In this document: positions 45,801 through 57,959 of the stretch, piece after piece
How the letters are laid out: each line of letters begins with the position of its first letter
How positions within the stretch are numbered: position 1 is the first letter of the stretch
Source: Portulaca oleracea
Taxonomy: Eukaryota; Streptophyta; Magnoliopsida; Caryophyllales; Portulacaceae
Assembly: GCA_029582165.1 (NCBI GenBank)
Contig: CM055875.1
Location: forward strand, 10,662,785-10,726,784
Length of the DNA stretch: 64,000 bases
Reading direction: 5' to 3'
Made by a program: the position numbers and the translations under genes
The notes under the pieces: generated by a model
What the model saw: only the letters and a program-made list of their open reading frames with translations
Databases searched by the model: none
What the model was told of the DNA's origin: nothing

Positions 45801-46277
45801 GAAGTTAAAGAGAAAATAGCTAAGTATACACAATCTGTTTCAGACTTAGCTAACAAGAATAGGAAAAGGGTTATCTTTCAACTAGGAGATTTAGTATGGG
45901 TTCACTTGAAAAAGGAGAGGTTCCCCTCCAAGAGGAAAGGAAAGTTAGTTCCTAGAGCCGACGATCTTTTTGAAGTTTTAGAAAGGGTCGGAGATAATGC
46001 ATACAAGCTAGCACTAAACGAAGACTATGGAGGAAGTGCTGCTTTCAATGTTGCTGATTTAAAACCCTACTATGATGAAAATGAAGACCTCCCTAGTTTG
46101 AGGACAAACTCTTCTCAACAAAGGGGGAATGATGGAAATCAGCACACTTCTAATCAGAAGATCCAAATTATTTACAAAGAAGTGGAACGGGCCATAGAAG
46201 AAGGGTACAACGTGAAAGTCCAAAGGCCTACTCATATAGTGTGTAGCTTATTTCAAGAGGATATCCAAACATCCTAA
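42867..46277 (+). pseudogene. CRM-like pol: protease, RT, RNase H, integrase, running into the 3' LTR
   Basis: One continuous frame with three in-frame stops: TAA 43908-43910, TAG 44499-44501, TAG 44997-44999. Protease: active site VDGGSCTN near 42995. [20 protein letters not shown], then YFDDILVYS with both Asp (44060-44090). RNase [14 protein letters not shown] to GADALSRRY. Integrase: zinc finger (HFGIEK ... RRCSTC), triad DFIVGLP, SDRDAKF, GQTEVTN with all three acids. The C-terminal domain ends in FNVADLKPYYDENEDLPSL, and the frame then crosses the LTR boundary at 46130 for about 48 codons. CRM elements are known to encode a C-terminal motif in the 3' LTR. Not functional because of the stops and the missing gag. 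Confidence 0.9.
46118..46129 (+). promoter_or_regulatory. Polypurine tract inside the pol frame
   Basis: 'acaaagggggaa' just before the 3' LTR start. It is part of the coding frame as well. Confidence 0.8.
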
Positions 46278-47101
46278 AGATAGGCCAAGTCACACGCCAA
46301 GCCCAAGCAACGTCCAAGTCAAGAATCCAAGCTCAATTTTATGATCTTGATTTTTGGATGTAATTTAATTAGTTAAAGTTTAATTAGTTTTTGGTGTGTT
46401 TTTTTTTAGGCTAGATTAGGCGTGTAGTTTATCTTTCCTAGATAGAGATTGGCTATTTTGTAACTAATCCATCTTGGATTAGGAAAGCCAAAACCAACTA
46501 GGATAAGGTTAATTATAACAAACTCCCCCTAGGATAAGGATTCCTAATCCAAGGGAGAGTAGGAGTATGTAGGCGTCTAAATAGAGGAACTCTCCTTGGC
46601 TTGCACGCCAATCAGGAGTCTCCTAGCTTAGATAGCTTGGCTTGCACGCCAAGTAAGGAGTACTAGTCCCTTAAGGACTCTCCTAGTATAAATAGCCTAG
46701 GCTTGTAATCGTTTCAAACAACCCAGTTGAGAAATATGAATCAAGCTTTAAGCTTACCCCCTTTAGTGTTTGGATAAACCCTCACCCCTTTCTTCTATTG
46801 TATCTTGGTCTGGCACCCAAGTGGTTAGGAAGAGCTTGACCCTAGGTTGCGGTCTAGGTCAAGTTAGCCCTAGGTTGTCTAACTTGTGGATTCAAGTTAG
46901 AAACCTAGCTCTATCTGTTCTTGCCTTTCTATCAATATAGTTAAGGTAATTACCCTGTGAGCTTTCTATCAATACAGTTAAGTCACATTCAACCCCATAT
47001 CCTACCCCCTCATCCCAACGCCACCCCCCCTCTGTTGTTTGGTTACACGTGTTTCGTGTATTATAGGAATCAAGAACCTTTCTTGATCCGGTAACACATC
47101 A
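46130..47101 (+). repeat. 3' LTR (972 bp)
   Basis: Same termini as the 5' LTR (TGATGG...CACATCA), a 2-bp length difference and scattered substitutions. TATAAATAG at 46687-46695. Followed by CTCAG. Confidence 0.93.
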
Positions 47102-49044
47102 CTCAGACGAGGACAAGGAGGGCACATCATCAAAGGAGCTTTAGAAGTAGCTATAGTCTTTGTTGTCAAGCATTTCATGCTCAGAGTCTGTTAGAGTCAA
47201 TTCTTCATTCATTTCTTTACTCTTATTGCTGTGTGATCAAACAGAATTTCGTGCTTGTGCTTTTGACTTGAGTTGAGAAGTTCTCTTATCTATCCATCAT
47301 CCGTACAAACCAAGTCTGACAAATTCATCTTCTCTTATCCTTCCATCTTTGCTGTATACCTCGATCTCATATTTTATTTTATCGAATCCGGGGTTTAATT
47401 AAAAAAATAAAAAAAATGGGAAAAAAAAGAGAGAGAAGCCAGTCTGCACTCATCAAGCAGGTTGGGCAAAAGGAGAGAAGACCAAAATCATCAGTCTCTT
47501 GAAAATGGACATCTCTATGCTCCTAGACCAGCAACTTAACCAATTGTGCCGAGGACAGGGGGCTTGAACCCAACCTTCATTTCACCACCCATATTACCCT
47601 CATCTTTTCATCCAATCCCGACTTACCACCTACCACTCACATCTTTGACCTCTCCATCAAACCTCAACCCTTTTCAAACCCTTAACCCAATCCAAAAGGT
47701 GTGCCTTGACCAACCTGGTCATTCTCCTCATGATCAATCCATATCTACCCCAATGCCAAAAGGTGTGTTGTGACTAATGTCATCAGAAAGACGAACAAGA
47801 GTCAATCTCATGGAGAAGAAAGTCGAAAAAAGAGAAGAAAACAAAGGGAAAAAAAAGTGAAATAAAGTGAAAGCAAAAAAATGGAGCCAGAAAAATGGAG
47901 TCCAAAAAAAAAAGAAGTTGAGAGGGAAATGAAACAAGAAAAAGGAAGAAAAAATAAAAGGGGTTAGAAGAGAATAAGAATTGAGAACGCGAAAAATAAG
48001 AGTCATGCACACCTCAGAAAATCTTGTCTCAAACCTTCATCTCATCATCCATATACCTCAGCCTTCTATAACCTTCACAAACCTTTCATCCATCCATAAC
48101 CTGTATATGAACCTTCAAACCTTCATAACCATCTTTTCGAACCGTTAAGCATTTCTCGGGGTACTATCCATCAAAGTTGCACTAAAAGAACTACGGCTGG
48201 TCTGATTCCACCTTGGATATGTAGGAAAACCTCTTTGAGGCCCAACCGCTACAAGGAGCATCCTTTGTCCTCAAAATGTTGGCCTTTGAGAGAAGAAAAA
48301 AACAAGAGAGGCTAGCTTAGAATCCCAAGCTAGGCAAAAGGAGAGTGAGAGAATAAGAGAGGCTAGCCTGAAAACCCGTCAGGGCAGGTTAGGCAAAAGG
48401 AGAGTAAACCCTGGATTTCATCATCATCAACTCTCCATCTTCCTTCTGTCAGACTTGGACATCATTCCATAACCATATTCCAACCTTTTCCCAAGAGATG
48501 ATGTCTATCCCTTCGACCATCTCTTCAAGACACAATCATTCTTGAGTGTCTCCCTATACCATTCATCAATGAAGCCTCATCTACCATCCCTTTCAACCCT
48601 TTCTCAAGAGATGATGCATGTCTATCCCATTTGACCATCTTTTCTCCCCTTCAAGACACGATCATTCTTAAGTGTCTCCACGTCCCATTCATTAATAAAC
48701 CATCATCTATCGTCTCCTTCTCCAAACACTTCTTAAACATCCCTTTCATCCCATCTCACCCTCCGAGGACTTTTAAGCACAATTATTAATGCATGTATGA
48801 GACTCTGTGTGGCTTACATCTTAGCAAAAGCAAAATCCGTTCACATCAGATCAGCGGCTAATTGGCAACCACATGATCATGAACAGACTCAGAAACAGGC
48901 TACTCTAAACTGGGGGCTTGCGCTACCTTCGTGACATCATTCAAGACATTTATCGGAGACAGCTTCTACGAGGGACACTTACTCCCTATCCTACAAGGTC
49001 CTGCATCTTCATTCTTATAGACGTCCTAATAGTGGTCTCATCAA

Positions 49045-49045
49045 G

Positions 49046-49090
<45 letters not shown>

Positions 49091-49170
49091 GAGGGAGGGA
49101 GGGAGAGAGAAAAAAGAAAAAAAAGAAAAAAGAAATGAAAAGAAGAAAGAAAAAAAAAAAAAAGAAAGAG
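49045..49170 (+). repeat. GA microsatellite and A/G-rich run
   Basis: A (GA)n tract followed by 'aaagaaaa' runs. It produces spurious low-complexity ORFs on both strands. Confidence 0.9.
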
Positions 49171-49767
49171 AGGGGTTAACTTGAAAACCCTTTGGACAAG
49201 TTAGGCAAAAGGAGAGTTTGCAACTCACTACCAAGGACTATGCATCCTCCTATTCCATGGTCTCCATGCATCATCTCGTCAATCCACATCGAAACTGGCG
49301 GCTTGCAAATCTCCAAGGTGCCCTCAAAGCAAGACAATGTCATCAAGAGTCTACACCAAACCGGGGGCTTGTCATACATCAGCATACATTTGCAAGCAAT
49401 CAAGGTCATCTACATGATCATTCAAGAAGCACATTCTTCAAGCCTGTTGCCTCCATCATCGTTCCCTGGTCCGTGGACCGAAACATTGTTCATCCTAACT
49501 TTTTCTGAAATTCCCCACGAGTGGCCTTGATCCTAAGAACGCATTGTCTTAGGGAGTCATGGTTTTAGGAAAGCATTGTAAAAGCATTGTCTTAGAAAAT
49601 CATTGTTCGAAAAAATCTTTGTCTAAAAATAGAGTCGGGAGGTTGTCTGCATGTAGAATTGCATGTGTAGAATAACATAAAGCATCATGCATGTGTCCTG
49701 TCTAAGTATAATAGGTTTGCATTGCATTCATATGTCATGTCAGAGTCACATTGAGTCAAGTAAATTT

Positions 49768-49906
49768 GTCATGCATCGAGTCGGTTTGTCATGCATCAAG
49801 TCAATTTGTCAGGCATCAAGTCAGTTTGTCATGCATCAAGTCAGTCTGTTATGCATTGAGTCAGTCTGTCATGCATTGAGTCAGTCTGTCATGCTTGAAG
49901 TCGATA
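49768..49906 (+). repeat. 20-bp tandem repeat, 7 copies
   Basis: Unit 'gtcatgcatcaagtcagttt' with point variants recurs every 20 bp. No coding role is apparent. Confidence 0.9.
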
Positions 49907-50240
49907 GTCGTGCATAAATGCATGAGTGCCAGCTTGTGTCAAAAAAAAAAAAAACAAAACAAAATTTGCATTGTTTGTGCAAGAGTTTAGCAGGCTAGTT
50001 GCATGCATACCCGCATATTTGAAAAAAGAAGAAGAAGCAGGGAAGTGCCACATCGTTGCTCCAGAACGCAACACTGGGGTTGTTCAAGCCCAATCAGACC
50101 GGCCGACATGGTTTCCAATCACTGAGAGCAAGATTAGAGCAATCTCTAATCACACTCTAGATGACTTCTATTTATCATCCAAAGCTCATCCTCATGATAA
50201 TCTTTCAGTCTGCCAAGGACGCCACTGAAACAATCATTCG

Positions 50241-50580
50241 CATCGGGAAAATCCGATCTGCCTCGGGAAAAGCCGTTGGGCATCTTCAACATCGAGAAAA
50301 TCCGATCTGCCTCGGGAAAAGCCGTTGGGCATCTTCAACATCGGGAAAATCCGATTCGCCTCGGGAAAATCTGTTGGGCACCACCATCAGCCTCGGGAAA
50401 AGACGTTGGGCATCTTCAACATAGGGAAAATCTTATCCACCTCGGGAAAATTCGTTGGGCACCACCATCAACATCGGGAAAATCTGATCCGCCTCGGGAA
50501 AATCCGTTGGGCACCACCATCAACATCGGGAAAATTCGATCTGCCTCGGGAAAATCCGTTGGGCATCGTCATCAATCTAC
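50241..50580 (+). repeat. 49-bp tandem repeat with nested short unit
   Basis: Unit starts 'catcgggaaaatccgatctg' at 50241, 50290 and 50339, then rearranged units carrying 'cgttgggcaccaccatcaac'. Within each unit 'cctcgggaaaa' repeats the 'catcgggaaaa' theme, so the array seems built from a shorter ancestral unit. All frames stay open by chance. Confidence 0.88.
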
Positions 50581-50851
50581 CAGACAAGTAATTCTCTATA
50601 TCTCTAACCATTGTTCAAAATGATCTGACATTCTGCTTTGGTTTCTGTGCAGGGAGTCATCACAGACACCAGGTCGCCGCTAAAAGGCGCAACCATCATC
50701 CAGCTGCCGCATAAAAAGTCGCCAGCTCACAGGTCGCCGACAAAGGGGACCACCACCATCCAGCTACAGCACAAAAAGTCGCTTCCATCATCATCATTCA
50801 GGGCCATCGGCAGAGTTTCGATGCAGTCCCAATCATGAGCCACCGGCATTG

Positions 50852-51154
50852 ATGGAGACCATCAAGCAGAACAATCAACAGCAGAAGCTCCATCAGCAAA
50901 GGAGACATCCAAGGGATCTTCACCAGCAATTGCAGTGGCAGCACAAGGAGGAGTTCATGTTGTTTCACACAACTCAGCAGCTAGGGAAGCCTTTCTAGAA
51001 GAAACAGCAGGCTTCCAAAGCCCAGCACAGACAGCAGGATATTCAGCATGTTTCTCAGCCTGTCCAAGAACCAGTAGGAGGTGTACAACATCACCAGCAG
51101 CCACCAACCCACCAACAACATCCATCCAGGCTTGCTACACACTTGTAAAGCAAG
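50852..51154 (+). pseudogene. Gln/His-rich ORF remnant
   Basis: From the ATG at 50852 a Gln/His-rich frame runs to a TAG at about 50996 and continues in the same frame (QQPPTHQQHPSRL) to about 51154. Low complexity, no domain. It may be the 3' end of an uncharacterised retroelement ORF or chance. Confidence 0.3.
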
Positions 51155-51280
51155 TCCTGGCATCTACGTCCACTCAGCCCACCAGCATTGGTCATCCAGA
51201 CAACCTTCGCCCCAAAGAATAACAACCGAAAGCAACCGCTTTCTCAATGTCATATCTATTGGTTGAAGAAGATTCAGCTA

Positions 51281-52211
51281 AGGTTTCCTAGGAGTTTTTT
51301 GTTCTTTCTCATGCCATTTTCAAGTCCAAGCCAAGTCCCAGCATGATCGAGCATGGCACAGTAAGATTCAGAAGTCAGAACAGACAATCCCAGCAGGGTT
51401 GTTTCATCAGTTTTTCCAAAACCCCAGTTCTGGGACTATATGTCCTGATTTTTGTGTTTAGGGGTTGTTTTGGTCTTTCCAGCATAATATGAACCTGTTA
51501 AGATTACTTCCAAGTTAGTATTGGCGCGGGAATTACCTCAGTAAGATTATTTTTACCCCCTTAGAGAGGAAAGCCTCTCCTTGACTCATTTTGCCACCTT
51601 TTGGCAAATTGGTCCAATCAGGATTTAGTTAGCATTTCTCTTTTATTTTCTAAGCAAATGTAATCTGGATCATATTAGATAGCTTAGGAAGTAATCATAT
51701 ATATTTGTTTTAAGCTTTGTAAGTTAGAATTAGATCAGGGAGATTAGACAGAAGCTTATGCTTAAGCAGCTGCTAATCAAACTGTTTGCTTTCTTTATAT
51801 TCTGAAGTTTTCCATCAATGAAAGGCAGCTCAGTGTTCATTCAATAGTATTCTCAAGTGTCTTAGTACCTCTGAAAGTTTGTGAGTGTCCTACAACTCTC
51901 AATCTTGGTTCAATCAGTTCCTGTCACTGGATATTGGCAAAATCCAACAAGTGAAAGCTGAGCTTGATCATCCATGCTTTGGTGTGTCTGTAGAGGCATG
52001 TGTGTGAGAGTCCATTGCCCTTGATTGCAGCTGAAGGTGTGTCTGTAACAGTTGTAAGAAAGCCTATCTTTTATTATCTGTCTTGGGTTGTCTTCTATTC
52101 CAGGTAATTGCTTTCAAACGGTTCTTATGTTTTAAGCATTCAGCTGTGTGTATAGAGTTGTATGGTGTATTCTAGTTCAATACTCTGATCTTTGTGAGCT
52201 AGCATACATCA
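51281..52211 (+). repeat. LTR (3' part) of a further Ty3/gypsy element, start unresolved
   Basis: Ends TACATCA three bases before a PBS, like the CRM-like LTRs here. The upstream boundary could not be fixed; 51281 is approximate. It includes 'tttctttatattctg' and a promoter-like region upstream of the R/U5-like sequence. Confidence 0.5.
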
Positions 52212-52214
52212 TCT

Positions 52215-52232
52215 TGGTATCAGAGCATCGTG
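52215..52232 (+). promoter_or_regulatory. Primer binding site (initiator-Met type)
   Basis: TGGTATCAGAGCATCGTG follows the LTR end TACATCA after TCT. Confidence 0.75.
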
Positions 52233-52267
52233 TTCTATCTTGGAGTGTATTGCTTGTTTTAGTTGAG

Positions 52268-52682
52268 ATGGCCGGAACTAGTAAAACACCCCAGGAAGTC
52301 TTAGAACAGACTTTAAAAGAAAAGGGAGAAGTAGAACAAAAAATGAAGTTTCTGAGTGAGCAGTTGCAGTATTATATGAGATTGCATAGAAAATGAGTTG
52401 AATAGGGACACTGATGAAGAAATGGAGGAAGGAGAAGGTGAGAATCCTTTTAGTAGGACAGGGAGAGGAGGTCGAGGTCCTAGGCCTACACACAGAAGAA
52501 GGAGGAGAGTCAGAAGATCACCTAGGATCATTGAGCCTGAGGAAAATAGTGAGAGTGAAAGAGAAGAAAGGAGGGGAGATAGGAGGATTGAGAAGTTAGA
52601 TTTCAAGGTTGATATACCTGAATATGCAGGAGATTTAGATCCTGATGTTTTCCTAGATTGGTTACAGACAGTAGAGCATTGA
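52268..52682 (+). pseudogene. Truncated gag start of a CRM-like element
   Basis: ATG at 52268 opens a 42-aa coiled-coil-like N-terminus (VLEQTLKEKGEVEQKMK) ending at 52396. After a frameshift, 52398-52682 continues with an acidic and Arg-rich linker (RTGRGGRGPRPTHRRRRR) and the start of the Gag core (KVDIPEYAGDLDPDVFLDWL). That matches the equivalent block in the tandem-array Gag (DPDVFLEWM). The gene is cut off at the junction with the Tat-like element. Confidence 0.78.
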
Positions 52683-52760
52683 GGGCCGAATGCATGTTTT
52701 CCTAGATTAGTTACATCACACTGGGATTTGCACCAATATAATCCCGACTTATCAAAGCAT

Positions 52761-54271
52761 TGAGGGCCGAATGCATTTTTTTTTGGGCCAATGCAACAAG
52801 CAATACAAAACAAAACAGGAGCGGCCCGCTAGATGAGACAAAACCCGCACGGGTTTTAAGCGAACAAGAGGCAGCCCAGAACCAAGGCAGGCCCAATGCG
52901 CGCCCCGGTCCGCGTTAGAAAACCCGCGTGGGTTTTCTTGTCCCCAAACGCGTGGTTTTGATTGCCATGTCAGCGATCCATGCCGAAGGTTTATAAAACC
53001 CGCGCGGGTTTTATCTTCAAAAATTCGGCGCCAAAATCACCTTGATCACCCTCCCTTGATATTAGCCCCATGTGTTTTTGACCCTAGCCTTGACTACGTG
53101 ATTGCATGGCATGATCTAAGGGATGTGTCTCCCTCATTTTCCCTCCTAAACACTACCCTCACCACCTATAAATACCCCCTCCATTCTTCCACTCATCACA
53201 CCAACAACTCTCATAAAAACCACCCTCATTATACTCTCATTATACTATCCCTACACTCTCTTAAACTCTCTATATAAGCATCCTCATACTATCATACCCT
53301 CACTCTACCAAATTCCCATCAATCCACTATCCATATATCACATTTCCATCCCCTCACATTTTCATTCCTTTCATTCATCAAGTCAAGGCGAAGTCAAGAG
53401 TTTCAACTGGCACATTCGGGCTCCTAAGTCAAAAGAGGTTCGATTTATTACTTCCTTTTTGTCATTATTTGAATCATGTAATTCGTACTTTAATTTCATT
53501 ACTTGTGCATATTTTGTAAACTAAAAAACTCTCTTTTTATTGCATGATGAGAATATAATTTTGTGAAATTCATTAAACTTCTCCCCGCTCTTTTTCATTT
53601 AATGTCGATTTTAGTAGAGTCCGTTTTCTAACGGGCGAATTCAAGAATTCTTATAATTCTTGAATTCGTAACCTTACCCCCGAGCTGAGCTTAGAATCGG
53701 GTTTTGAAGACCGGAGTTACTTTTATTATTTTTACGGTTTGTCGGTTTCCTTAAATCGGCTGGCGGCTCTTTATTCTTTTTATAATTCGTTTGATTATTT
53801 AAAATTGAAATTTACATAAAAATAATTAAGAAATGATTTAATATCTTTCCTCACACCCAATTTAAAGTGGAAAATTGAGAGAAAATGCGTAGGAATTAAT
53901 AAAACTCACTCGGGTTTTATTGTTTCAAACTCATGTTCTCTGGCCCGAGGGAAACAGGCGGCCCGGCCCAAAAGCCATCAAAACCCGTGCGGGTTTTGTT
54001 GGTTCTACCGGCCCGCGTGCTTCCTTTTGGGCCAGAATGTGGTGTGGGCCGATTTTGAATCATTATTAATATATTTTTGTGTAATTCCAAGTATTTAAAT
54101 AATAAAAAAACGGATTTGTAAAATTAAAAAAAATTTCACCATCCAGAAAATGAATTTCATAAAACAAAACTATCCTTATTTAAGGATTAAGCAACCTTAG
54201 TCGGCTCCCGATCACTTAAGTAGCGCATCCGAGAACGATTTCCCCAAATGGGAATTTTTCCGGGTCCTACA
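52761..54271 (+). repeat. Tat-like 5' LTR (about 1.5 kb)
   Basis: Ends CTACA before the PBS. The start is taken at TGAGGGCCGAATGC (52761), though the same 21 bp also occurs at 52675-52695. TATAAATA at 53167-53174. Five palindromes of the AAAACCCGNGCGGGTTTT type at 52840-52857, 52919-52936, 52995-53012, 53901-53918 (degenerate) and 53980-53997. Confidence 0.7.
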
Positions 54272-54274
54272 GAT

Positions 54275-54293
54275 TGGCGACTCCACTAGGGAC
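54275..54293 (+). promoter_or_regulatory. Primer binding site (Arg-tRNA type)
   Basis: TGGCGACTCCACTAGGGAC, one substitution from the PBS at 39174. Confidence 0.78.
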
Positions 54294-55739
54294 TTAAACT
54301 TAAAAAGAGGGTAATACTTGAAAAAATCGAATTAATTTGAAATTGTAAAAGGGAGAAGTTGATTTATTTCGCGATTTTATAATTCTTTTTAGGCATCCTT
54401 TTCATACCGGGCCACTAATCGTGTCTTTTTGACACGTTAGCACAAAGGTGACGGTTAAGTTATACCTAGGTGATTCCCTCGAGAGCGGGTAGGCCACTAC
54501 TTGTGTGATGCACTCTACATCGCCAAGCATTTGGTCTCTCCTCTTTCCACGTTACACTCAAAGGGCTTCCTTGAAGTTCTTTGAGCAATATCTCGCACTC
54601 CTTACCTAACGGTATGGGGTACGGAGAGGAAAACGTGCGGTAGGCCATATAATCCAACCATAGAAAAATCCATGAACACAGAACCTTGGTTTAGGGTATC
54701 CCCTCATGTTGTATGCTATATGCTATGTGCTACCCCTTCCCCTTTTGTCTTCTTTCGTTTTAGAGTTGACTGTAGTTTAGATATTTTGTTCTAGTCCATA
54801 TAAAATTCATTGGGTTGAGAAAATGATTATTTATTAATTAAAATAATTAACCCAAAAAGCATCATGGTTAGCCCAAGTTGAAGGGTCAATTTATGCTTAA
54901 AAGGTGATTATTTTAATTAATAAATAAAAATTGACTCGCCTTTGATGATATTATATGGCCCTTTACAAAATTCTCCTAACAAAAGGTCCCAAAATTAATT
55001 AAAGGTCTAACAAAGTAAATGGATACTATTTTTAGATTGCATAATTGTCACTAGGCTTGAGTAAATTAATTCGTCGATTTAATTAATAAATCCATCACAT
55101 GTATGGTCGGCCCACTGATAGGCCCAACCATATTGGATTTGTCAATTAAGCCCATAAATTAATTATAACTCGCTTATTGTTGACTTTATTCAATCCTCTA
55201 TAATATATGTTTCCCTCGACTAAAAAAAATGCAATAAAAAGAAAAAAATAAAAGTTGGGTCGTCGGTTTTGTCAAGCATTATTCTAGTCCGCATAATAGT
55301 CATTATGGATTGAGCCGTCTGAATTGTTAGGCCGAGTTACGGATTCTCCTTAAAACGGTCGGTCAATGGATTAGGCCCATCCGAATTGAGAAACACTGAC
55401 TTGAGCCTATCAATTTACGACCCGCTCGCTGTGTATGACTTTGTGCAGCCCTTTATAATGCTTCGTCCATAGGTCCATATAGAGTTAGGTCATGCACTCC
55501 CAAAAAGTGGGTGAGTCTCTTGTGTCAGCATATATGTGTCGAGTCAGTAGGATCATATAGGTCTTTAGGGCATGCATGCATCGGGTAGTATGTGTCAAAG
55601 TATGTCTTTGAGTGTTCTAACTTTGAATTTTCATGCAGGCATCATTGGTGATCGACTCTGAGCCCGCATTCGAGATCCGCGAACTGGTCGTTTGATTCCA
55701 AACCCGCATTACGATCCATCTGCAACTAGCGACAACACC
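54294..55739 (+). other. Tat-like untranslated leader
   Basis: Homologous to 39193 onward but lacking the 70-bp array. No supported gene. Confidence 0.7.
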
Positions 55740-57956
55740 ATGTCTGGAGAGCAATTCCAAGAGATCCCGGTCCAAAGCGCCGAAGGCAACATCACGAAGC
55801 ATTTGGACGAACTCTACACCAAGATACAGGGCCTGGTCTTTGCTAATTCCCTGGAGTAGGAACAGAAGATGGGCAAAAGGCTGAATGAACAACAACAGGT
55901 GATGGATGGCATGCTGCAGGCCATCACTAAGATCAACACCAAGTTAGGGTTGAATGCTGAAGAGGATGACGAGGAAATACAGGGATATGAATCTGAACCT
56001 GAAATCATCAAGATATCCCCAAATTCTGGAGAAACAGGGATGTCTAAGACTAAGGTTAATACACCTGAAGTGGCGAAATCTACGAGGGACCCCGTTGTTA
56101 AGGCTCTCGAACAGAAGTTAGAAAACCTCACCAAGGCAATGAGCTCTGTGCCGGCTTTTGCTGACAAGTACTTAGAGGTTCCATTGCATGTTCAACCAAC
56201 TTTGAAGGTAGCTGACAAAGTTGAAGTGCCAAATATTAGGTTCAAACCTTTTGAGAACCCTATTCATCATATAGAGGAGTTCATGAGGCTGGCACCTTTA
56301 AACCGAATTGATGCTGACCTATACTCTACTGTCTTCCCATCCACCCTAGATGGAGAAGCAAAGGTATGGTATCATGCTCTGTTGCCCCAAGTCAAAGCCA
56401 ATTGGTCTGAATTATTCAAGGCTTTCATCCACCACTATACACGCATCCAGAAGAAACAAGCTACAGTGGATGATCTAACTGCTATGAAACAATGAGATGA
56501 TGAGTCCTTTATGGATTACTTCGAGAGGTGGCACACAAAATTGTCCCACATCAACGAGGCAATTCCTCTCCATCTGCAGTTATCCACCTTTAAGCAAGGA
56601 CTCAAGAGCAGCCTATCCAAACACTTGGGGTATCATGTCGTCAAAGACTTTGATTATCTAAAAGATATATGTGCCCAATTAGAAGCCATGCAGAATGATA
56701 AGACAACTTTGTCTGGATGGAAAGGGTCCAGCTCCAACAGGAGGGCTACTAGTGCGGCTAGCCACCCTCCTAAGATCATGGAGACTAACTCTGTCCAGCG
56801 CAAGGGGCCTTATGTACCGAAATATGAGACTTATACGCCATTGGATGTTCCTTGTTCTCAGGCTCTCGACCGTCTGGTTAAGAAAGGTATCCTGGTTTTG
56901 CCCTTACCAAAGGAAGAACCAAAAATCAAGGGCAGAAATTGGGATTCCAACCAATTTTGCCGCTATCACCGTTGCCGAGGTTACGACACCGAGAAATGCT
57001 GGACCTTAAGGAACAAGATAGAGGATATGATAAGGGCAGGGACGTTGCCAATGCCAAAAGCTGCCAAGAAACCAAACAATCAAAGTAATCCTATGCTAGA
57101 GCATGTAAATGCTATTTTATGTGGGGATTTCAGCTTCGACCCCTCTGCTTTGATTGTAGAAACAGGTCAACTTGTCCCCGGAATAGTTGGGTTCCCCGAA
57201 GATCTACTCATTCATGGTATTTGGGACAGCGACGAGGATGATGAGCACGAGCATTCCGAGGCAGAATGGATGGAGAAAGATGAGGCGGATGATGTAGCAT
57301 TCCTTACTCGGTCTGGCCGTCACAACAATAACAGGAATACCACCATCCCAGTAGTTGTTCCTAACCTTGCACCAACAAATGGCAGTGACAATCAGACCTC
57401 TCCTGAAGATCTTCTTCTTTCTCAACTCAAAAAGACTAGGGCTGGGGTTACCATATGGCAACTCATATGCACTTCACATGCCCATAGGCAGAAGATGTTG
57501 GATGCCCTTACAGCACTCACAGTATCACCTGCAACAACTCCTGAAACTATGGTTGCTCATGTGACTACCCCACAAGAGATGATCACTTTCGGGATTGAAG
57601 ATCTACCTCAAGGAGGAGCGTCTCACAACAAAGCCCTATATCTTACAGTGCAATGCTCCAACAAAACTATCCCACTGGTTTTAGTTGACAATGGGTCAGC
57701 TGTAAATGTGTGCCCTTGGAGGACGGCACAAAAGTTAGGAGTACAACAACAACACTTGGCTCAAAACGGTGTACAACTCAGGGCATATGACAATTCGCCC
57801 CGGAAGTCTGTTGGATCTGTGGTGTTACCCATTACTACTGGTAGTATCACCCGAAACGTGGAGTTTGTGGTGCTAGAGGTTCCCGCCTCCTTTAATTTGC
57901 TACTAGGGAGGCCCTGGCTTCACGAGTGTAATGCTATAGCATCCACCTTACATTAG
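55740..57956 (+). pseudogene. Tat-like gag and protease
   Basis: Single frame from the ATG at 55740 with stops TAG 55857-55859, TGA 56493-56495 and TAG 57954-57956. An N-terminal coiled coil precedes the Gag core (56220-56640: PFENPIHHIEEFMRLAPLN; DYFERWHTKLSHI). A zinc-finger-like segment (FCRYHRCRGYDTEKC, about 56960) has Tyr where the family usually has His. The protease region is near 57640-57940, active site LVDNGSAVNVCP, with LLLGRPWLHE downstream. Gag forms the particle and the protease would cleave the polyprotein. All three stops are one C-to-T change from CAG or CGA, as expected from deamination of methylated DNA. Confidence 0.85.
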
Positions 57957-57959
57957 AAG

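Larger units (their letters stand above)
41682..47101 (+). mobile_element. CRM-like Ty3/gypsy element with two LTRs, gag deleted
   Basis: 5' LTR 41682-42651, PBS, a short interior with a single long pol frame, polypurine tract, 3' LTR 46130-47101. Flanks are CTTAG and CTCAG (one mismatch), a plausible target duplication. It is inserted in Tat-like sequence. Only about 210 bp separates the PBS from the protease region, so gag is missing. The pol frame has three in-frame stops but no frameshift. Confidence 0.9.
47102..51280 (+). other. Tat-related non-coding region with minisatellites
   Basis: About 4.2 kb with no convincing gene. Modules recur: 'aggcaaaaggagag' near 47465, 48337, 48392 and 49202, each next to GA- or A-rich runs, and 'gggggcttg' near 47565, 48910 and 49364. 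This patchwork resembles the long spacers of Tat-lineage elements and may be the remainder of the element whose 5' end is at 38022. Internal tandem repeats are listed separately. Confidence 0.5.

Noticed and set aside
48918..49234. Arg/Glu-rich and Ser/Leu-rich frames on opposite strands
   Set aside because: They translate the GA microsatellite.
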